NCBI RefSeq assembly: GCF_045635475.1
Contig: NZ_JBJGXI010000042.1
Coordinates: 1 to 47,887 of the forward strand
Source of the DNA: JBJGXI01 sp045635475
GTDB taxonomy: Bacteria; Bacillota; Bacilli; Bacillales; Amphibacillaceae
Direction of reading: 5' to 3'
Length of the DNA stretch: 47,887 nt
Position numbers and translations under genes: made by a program. The notes beneath the pieces are model-generated. The model was given only the letters and a program-made list of their open reading frames with translations, had not been told where the DNA came from and ran no database searches. Shown here one piece after another: positions 43,300-47,887 of this stretch (its first letter is position 1; every line of letters begins with the position of its first letter).

Positions 43300-44496
43300 A
43301 TGAGACAGTTATTAGATGTAAAGTTAAAATCGAAGGTGGTTAAAGAGATAACAAATGGTTATCCGTTACTCTCAAAAGAAGCTATTGAAATTTCAGGAGT
43401 ATCGATGAAAGAGGGGAGTATCTTGCGCTTAATTGATTCCAATGGTAGGTATATTGCAACAGCATATTATGGTTTGCAAAATAAAGGAATAGGTTGGGTG
43501 TTAACTCTTAAGGAACAGGAAAAGATCGATAAGAAGTTTTTTGGTAAGAAAATTAGTGAAGCAGTTGCAAAGCGAGCTAGTTTTTATGAAACAGAAGATA
43601 CAACTGCTTTCCGTGTGTTTAATGGGGAAGGAGACGGTATTGGAGGATTGATTATTGATTTCTTTAACGGCTTTTATATGGTGAGTTGGTATAGTGAAGG
43701 TATTTATTCTTTCCGTGATGATATATACCAAGTTTTGAGTGAAGTGATAGATGCTCGTGGCCTTTATGAGAAGTTACGTTTTAATCATAATGGACAATAC
43801 CTAGAACAGGATGATTACGTGTTAGGTGAAAAGGGGGAATTTCCTCTAATTGTTTCAGAAAATGGGATGAAATATGCCGTAGATTTAAATGATGGGGCAA
43901 TGACGGGGATATTCCTAGATCAACGTAAGGTACGAAAAGCATTACGCGATCACTATTCAGAAGGGAAAACGGTTCTCAATACATTTTCTTATACAGGTGC
44001 GTTTTCAGTAGCAGCAGTTCTTGGGGGGGCGAAAGGAACAACTAGTGTGGACTTGGCAAAACGTAGCCTACCAAAGACAATTGAACAATTTGCAGTCAAC
44101 GGAATTGACTATGAAGCCCAGGACATTAAAGTGATGAATGTCTTTGATTATTTTCGCTATGCAGCACGCCATGGTTTGAAATTCGATGTTGTCGTATTGG
44201 ATCCACCAAGCTTTGCACGGACAAAGAAAATGACATTTAGTACTGCAAAAGATTATCCAAAGCTACTAAAAGATACCCTTAAAATTACCAATGATGGTGG
44301 AATAATAATTGCATCTACAAATAATGCAAGCTTTAATATGAAAAAGTTTAAAATATTTATTGATAAAGCATTTTCTGACGCTAACATACGCTACAAAATT
44401 TTAGAAGAGTACCAATTGCCTGAAGATTTTACTGTACCACATAACTATCCGGAATTTAATTATTTAAAAGTAGTATTTATAAAAGTAATGAACTGA
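43300..44496 (+). CDS. Class I SAM-dependent rRNA methyltransferase (RlmI/YwbD-type)
   Basis: 398 residues. An N-terminal PUA domain (about 1-80) is followed by a linker and a Rossmann methyltransferase (about 195-398). Motifs are FLDQRKVRKAL, TVLNTFSYTGAFSVAA (SAM motif I), the acidic VDLAKR (motif II) and DVVVLDPPSFAR (motif IV, DPPSF). This is the RlmI family that makes 5-methylcytidine in 23S rRNA. AAGGAGG lies 7 nt before the ATG. It is flanked on both sides by copies of the 110-bp palindromic element in opposite orientations. Confidence 0.88.
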   Translation: MRQLLDVKLKSKVVKEITNGYPLLSKEAIEISGVSMKEGSILRLIDSNGRYIATAYYGLQNKGIGWVLTLKEQEKIDKKFFGKKISEAVAKRASFYETEDTTAFRVFNGEGDGIGGLIIDFFNGFYMVSWYSEGIYSFRDDIYQVLSEVIDARGLYEKLRFNHNGQYLEQDDYVLGEKGEFPLIVSENGMKYAVDLNDGAMTGIFLDQRKVRKALRDHYSEGKTVLNTFSYTGAFSVAAVLGGAKGTTSVDLAKRSLPKTIEQFAVNGIDYEAQDIKVMNVFDYFRYAARHGLKFDVVVLDPPSFARTKKMTFSTAKDYPKLLKDTLKITNDGGIIIASTNNASFNMKKFKIFIDKAFSDANIRYKILEEYQLPEDFTVPHNYPEFNYLKVVFIKVMN

Positions 44497-44497
44497 G

Positions 44498-44607
44498 TCA
44501 ATTTCATAATTGACTTACATTGCTATTGATATCCACATCTAGTTCGGAAACAGGTTAATTCAACTTTATGTGGATAAGAATAGATGAAAATCAGTATTAT
44601 GAAATTG
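44498..44607 (-). repeat. Palindromic repeat element, copy 3 (inverted)
   Basis: Begins TCAATTTCATAATTGACTTA and ends CAGTATTATGAAATTGG. Its reverse complement lines up with copies 1 and 2 (CAATTTCATAATACTGATTT at the left end, ATTATGAAATTGA at the right). Inner arms ATCCACAT and ATGTGGAT pair. It starts right at the methyltransferase stop, so its hairpin may also serve as that gene's 3' end. Confidence 0.68.
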
Positions 44608-45134
44608 GCTGAACGAAGGTTGAGATACAATAAAAACACGCAAGAAGAAAATACGTAACCAACACTGCGAATTATATAATTTGTCTAAAGTCGAGGTGAA
44701 CTTAGAGAAAAAAATTAGCTGTTAAGGCGCTATATCATTCATTTGTAGCTGATTATGGTAAACAAATGAAAGGTAATCAAAAATTAGAATGTCCGAAATA
44801 AAAGGATACAAAGCTGTACACAATTGATATGGGGTGAAGCTATAACATTAAGAAACAAAAGAAAAGCTTATTGAGTCCGTGAATAGTTATTACTCGAATG
44901 GACATATAATCTATCCCTCCTATAAAATAATGCTATACTAGTAGTTAACCTTGTTGATATTCAATGAATTCATGAAATGTACTATTTCAAAAAGCTGCCC
45001 ATAGTAGCAAATTAATCCGTTACACAGATACTTATTAATATTCTACTCTTTAATCGCTATGGTACCATTCGGATTAGATACGTAGACTTCATTGTTGGTG
45101 GCAGACCATTTTAGAGAGAGCATTAAAATTCAAG
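44608..45134. other. About 530-bp stretch without a gene
   Basis: A short frame at about 44707-44790 (KKLAVKALYHSFVADYGKQM) ends in a stop and is unassigned, possibly a relic. The rest shows nothing. Confidence 0.5.
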
Positions 45135-45137
45135 AGT

Positions 45138-45187
45138 AAAACATCGATTTTTAATCAAACTATGATTAAAATCCGATGTTTGTTTTA
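45138..45187 (+). terminator. Hairpin terminator before the NagZ-like gene
   Basis: AAACATCG-ATTTTTAATC (about 45139-45156) pairs with GATTAAAAT-CCGATGTTT (45163-45181), followed by GTTTTATTT. It ends a transcript from upstream whose gene is not visible, or acts as an attenuator for the gene after it. Confidence 0.65.
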
Positions 45188-45244
45188 TTTAGTAGACGGC
45201 TCATTCAGCTGCCTAAATATACCTCGAAAGGGTGGTGGAAATCA

Positions 45245-46945
45245 TTGGTTAACGATAATAGAATAAATAGAAGACATAAACCAAAAGGTAAAAAGCGTGT
45301 TTTAGTTATTTTTTCAGTAATAGTCTTAAGTGTGGTCACGGTTTTAGGCATCTATGCGATTAACAATAAAGATGAAATGAATCTATTCGGAAATAATCAT
45401 GTAGCGTCTCATCATGAAATAGTTAAAAAAGATAATCCGTTTGCTAATGGAAATAGTCAAACTGGAGAAAATATCATCGATCATATTGTTTCGTTATCGA
45501 AAAAAGGAAAAATAGATAACTCTCCTTTTATCGCAGGGAAAACGATGGAAAGTGAAGTAACCAAAGCGTGGGGAAACCCTGAACATAAGACAGAACTGGA
45601 TGATACGGTTTATGAGGATTTTCCAGAGCGGAAAACAACGATCGGTATCACAAATGATGTAATTGTAGATTTGCGGTCTTTTACATCTGATTTAAAAAAG
45701 GTTCATTATCAGGAAATCACGGAAACGCTTGGTGATGCGGATGAAACGAATTATTACCATGACGATGTAAACGACCAAATTATACTTCAATATGCCGTTA
45801 ATTCAGATTATCAGTTAAAGTGGATTTTACCGAAGCCGACAGATGAATCACAGAATCCTGTGGTCGATCATATTTCTATTGTTAGTATTCAAGAAGATGG
45901 TAATGATGATGACGAACAATCACAATCTAATATAATTGCTAACATGAGTTTAAGCGAAAAGATAGGACAGATGGTCATTGCCGGTGTTGAAGGGACTTCA
46001 CTTCAACCAAATGATGAAAAGTTAATAAAGGAATATTATGTTGGTGGAATAATATTTTATGCTAACAATTTGGTGACGCATGAACAGACAAGGGCATTAA
46101 TTCAGGATTATAAGAATCAAAACAGTGCGAATCCTTTGCCGCTTTTTGTTAGTGTTGATCAAGAAGGTGGAAGGATAACAAGGATACCTGGTGTTGAAGC
46201 TACCCCGACTAATCAACAGATCGGTGAAAAAGGAGACCCGGACTATGCGTATAACATTGGTCAGAAATTAGGGCAACAAGTAAAATCTGTAGGTTTTAAC
46301 GTTGATTTTGCACCAGTGCTAGACATTAATAGTAATCCGAATAATCCTGTTATCGGTGATCGATCATATGGCGCAAATGCTAGTCTAGTTAGTAAACTTG
46401 GGATTCAAACGATGCTTGGTATACAATCACAAAATATTATTTCCGTTGTAAAACATTTTCCAGGTCATGGGGATACGTCTGTAGATTCTCATGTGGAACT
46501 TCCTAAAGTTACGAAGACCCTTCAAGAGCTAAATAAAATGGAATTAGTTCCATTTAAAGCGGCGATTGATCATGGGGCTGATGTAGTTATGGTTGCACAT
46601 ATTTTAAATCCCAACCTAGACGAAGTATATCCAGCATCTATGTCCAAAAACGTTATTACAAATATCCTACGTCAGCAGTTAGGATTTCAAGGGGTTGTGA
46701 TGACCGACGACTTGACGATGGGAGCAATCATGAATAATTTCGGTATTGGAGAGGCTGCCGTTCAATCAATTAAAGCTGGAAGTGACGTTGCTATCGTTGC
46801 ACACGATTATAATAATGTTGTTGAAGTGATAGAGCATATTAAAAAGGCTGTGCAGAACAACGAGATAACGGAAGAGCGAATTAACGAAAGTGTTAAAAGA
46901 ATAATTGAATTAAAGAACACTTATTTGACAAGTGGTGCGAACTGA
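45245..46945 (+). CDS. DUF4309-GH3 fusion: NagZ-type beta-N-acetylhexosaminidase
   Basis: 566 residues from TTG 45245. A basic N terminus and one membrane anchor (about 18-38, VLVIFSVIVLSVVTVLGIYA) lead to a DUF4309/YjgB-like domain (about 80-215: GKTMESEVTKAWGNPE, DLKKVHYQEITETLGDA), then the GH3 barrel (about 230-560). The NagZ-specific KHFPGHGDTSVDSH (K403, catalytic His within it) and the nucleophile D488 in VVMTDDLTMG are intact, so it should cut N-acetylglucosamine from muropeptides or glycans outside the membrane. The frame is open back to 45176, but that part lies in the preceding terminator hairpin; TTG has GGGTGGTGG upstream. No GH3 C-terminal domain, as in NagZ. Confidence 0.87.
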   Translation: MVNDNRINRRHKPKGKKRVLVIFSVIVLSVVTVLGIYAINNKDEMNLFGNNHVASHHEIVKKDNPFANGNSQTGENIIDHIVSLSKKGKIDNSPFIAGKTMESEVTKAWGNPEHKTELDDTVYEDFPERKTTIGITNDVIVDLRSFTSDLKKVHYQEITETLGDADETNYYHDDVNDQIILQYAVNSDYQLKWILPKPTDESQNPVVDHISIVSIQEDGNDDDEQSQSNIIANMSLSEKIGQMVIAGVEGTSLQPNDEKLIKEYYVGGIIFYANNLVTHEQTRALIQDYKNQNSANPLPLFVSVDQEGGRITRIPGVEATPTNQQIGEKGDPDYAYNIGQKLGQQVKSVGFNVDFAPVLDINSNPNNPVIGDRSYGANASLVSKLGIQTMLGIQSQNIISVVKHFPGHGDTSVDSHVELPKVTKTLQELNKMELVPFKAAIDHGADVVMVAHILNPNLDEVYPASMSKNVITNILRQQLGFQGVVMTDDLTMGAIMNNFGIGEAAVQSIKAGSDVAIVAHDYNNVVEVIEHIKKAVQNNEITEERINESVKRIIELKNTYLTSGAN

Positions 46946-47006
46946 GAGTATAGAGTGTAAGTTGACTAATGAGGGACAATAAACTAGAAAAGACCAAATG
47001 ATACAA

Positions 47007-47046
47007 AGGCATGATCGGCTAAAAACAGCTGGTTATGCCTCTTTTA
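47007..47046 (+). terminator. Terminator of the NagZ-like gene
   Basis: AGGCATGATCGGCT (47007-47020) pairs imperfectly with AGCTGGTTATGCCT (47027-47040), then CTTTTAT. Placed 62 bp after the stop. Confidence 0.75.
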
Positions 47047-47204
47047 TATGGTACTGATGTTATTATGGGCGGGGAAATAAAGGAATTCCACTTTAGATTA
47101 TACTCTAAATTAATAATACCGCTATTAATCATAATAGATGTTATAATTGTACTTGAAATTTATATTTTCTAAATATTTAAATAACTAACAATGGAGGAAT
47201 GAAC

Positions 47205-47887
47205 GTGTTTAAAAATGTTAAAGAATTCCCCAAACCACTAGGCAAATATTCAGTTGGGATAACTGAAATGGCTTTTATGGATGAAGATAGAAAGGGGGTA
47301 TTTGAATTTGCAAAGGATGAACCTAGAAATATTCCTATTACAGTTTTTTATCCTGCCGATAGCTCGGATGAAAAATCCCCGTATCCTTATACCTTTACAA
47401 AACAAATAAAACATTTGAAAAAGTTCACACTTGGTTCTACAAGGGTACGGAAAATAAAAACGCATTGTTATCAAGATGTGACGGTTTCTTCAAAACAAAA
47501 AAGTTTTCCTGCGATTTTTTTCAATCATGGTTATTTTGGTTATCCGATGCAAAATACAGTTTTATGTTCAGATTTAGCAAGTAAAGGCTACATAGTAGTA
47601 TCTGTGGGACATCCTTATGAAGCAAATGTACTTCAATATCCAGATGGTAATCTTGTAGAGTTTAGCGATTTATTATTAAAGGATTTTAAAAATGCAATGA
47701 ACTCCAAAATGCAAAAAAAATTTAAAAGAATTAAAAAAGAACAGTATACGGATGAAGAAATTATTCCGGTTGTAACAGACTTTTTTTGCAATTTCACATC
47801 TTCTAAGGTTTGGAATAATGTACAGATTTGGGCGGATGATAACCGATTTATAGCGGATATGCTAGAGAAAGTTAATGACGGAAGTAT
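47205..47887 (+). CDS. PAF-acetylhydrolase-like alpha/beta hydrolase, truncated by window end
   Basis: GTG start with GGAGG 7 nt upstream (47193-47197); an ATG 6 nt earlier is too close to the ribosome site. 227 codons are visible with no stop before the window edge. PITVFYPADSSDEKSPYPYT, then FPAIFFNHGYFGYPMQN (oxyanion-hole region) and YIVVSVGHPYEANV match the platelet-activating-factor acetylhydrolase/dienelactone-hydrolase-like family. The nucleophile GxSxG would lie beyond the edge. No signal peptide. Substrate unknown. Confidence 0.8.
   Translation, partial: MFKNVKEFPKPLGKYSVGITEMAFMDEDRKGVFEFAKDEPRNIPITVFYPADSSDEKSPYPYTFTKQIKHLKKFTLGSTRVRKIKTHCYQDVTVSSKQKSFPAIFFNHGYFGYPMQNTVLCSDLASKGYIVVSVGHPYEANVLQYPDGNLVEFSDLLLKDFKNAMNSKMQKKFKRIKKEQYTDEEIIPVVTDFFCNFTSSKVWNNVQIWADDNRFIADMLEKVNDGS

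Overview
The window is chromosomal DNA of a low-GC Gram-positive bacterium of the Bacillaceae, probably a halotolerant genus close to Oceanobacillus, Virgibacillus or Gracilibacillus. The genus is inferred; the family is well supported. The evidence is the gene order thiL-tsaE-tsaB-rimI-tsaD / ydiF / rex / ydiK-ydiL / groES-groEL, which is that of Bacillus subtilis, together with AT-rich codon use, strong AGGAGG-type ribosome binding sites, a CIRCE operator and sortase-type surface anchoring.

Region 1 (1-11257) is the conserved core. It holds tRNA-Asp, thiamine phosphate kinase, the tRNA t6A genes (tsaE, tsaB, tsaD) with rimI, an ABC-F ATPase, the redox regulator Rex, two small membrane proteins and groESL. 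A dense cluster of DnaA boxes lies between tsaD and ydiF. A clear Rex operator lies upstream of rex. An array of about 52-bp tandem hairpin repeats sits where B. subtilis carries tatAy-tatCy.

Region 2 (about 11170-37196) is a 26-kb accessory island that begins at the 3' end of groEL. It encodes a 7TM histidine kinase with a BTAD-type response regulator, and next to them a 1896-residue wall-anchored lectin adhesin that they probably control. After IS30 and IS3 wreckage come an Agr-like GHKL kinase/LytTR regulator pair, a GH2 glycosidase, a membrane-anchored GH3 with permuted domain order, a family 2 glycosyltransferase, a GPH-family sugar symporter, and decayed hexuronate genes (uxaC, a fructuronate-reductase-like SDR, a beta-glucuronidase stub). 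Together these look like a partly decayed glucuronide or plant-oligosaccharide utilisation locus.

Region 3 (37197-42666) is a second, 5.5-kb island abutting the first. It carries an antitoxin with a broken RelE-type toxin, an AEP primase-helicase of the TOTE conflict type, and an AlbA_2/ATPase/winged-helix protein. The two islands have the same right end (152 bp, about 88% identical by hand count) finishing in a 14-bp core identical to the groEL 3' end. The layout is therefore groEL-attL-[island 1]-att-[island 2]-attR, i.e. tandem accretion of related elements at groEL. I see no intact integrase in either.

Region 4 (42667-47887) returns to chromosome-like genes. It has an RlmI-type rRNA methyltransferase flanked by inverted copies of a 110-bp palindromic element, a DUF4309-NagZ fusion glycosidase, and the start of a platelet-activating-factor-acetylhydrolase-like hydrolase that runs off the window.
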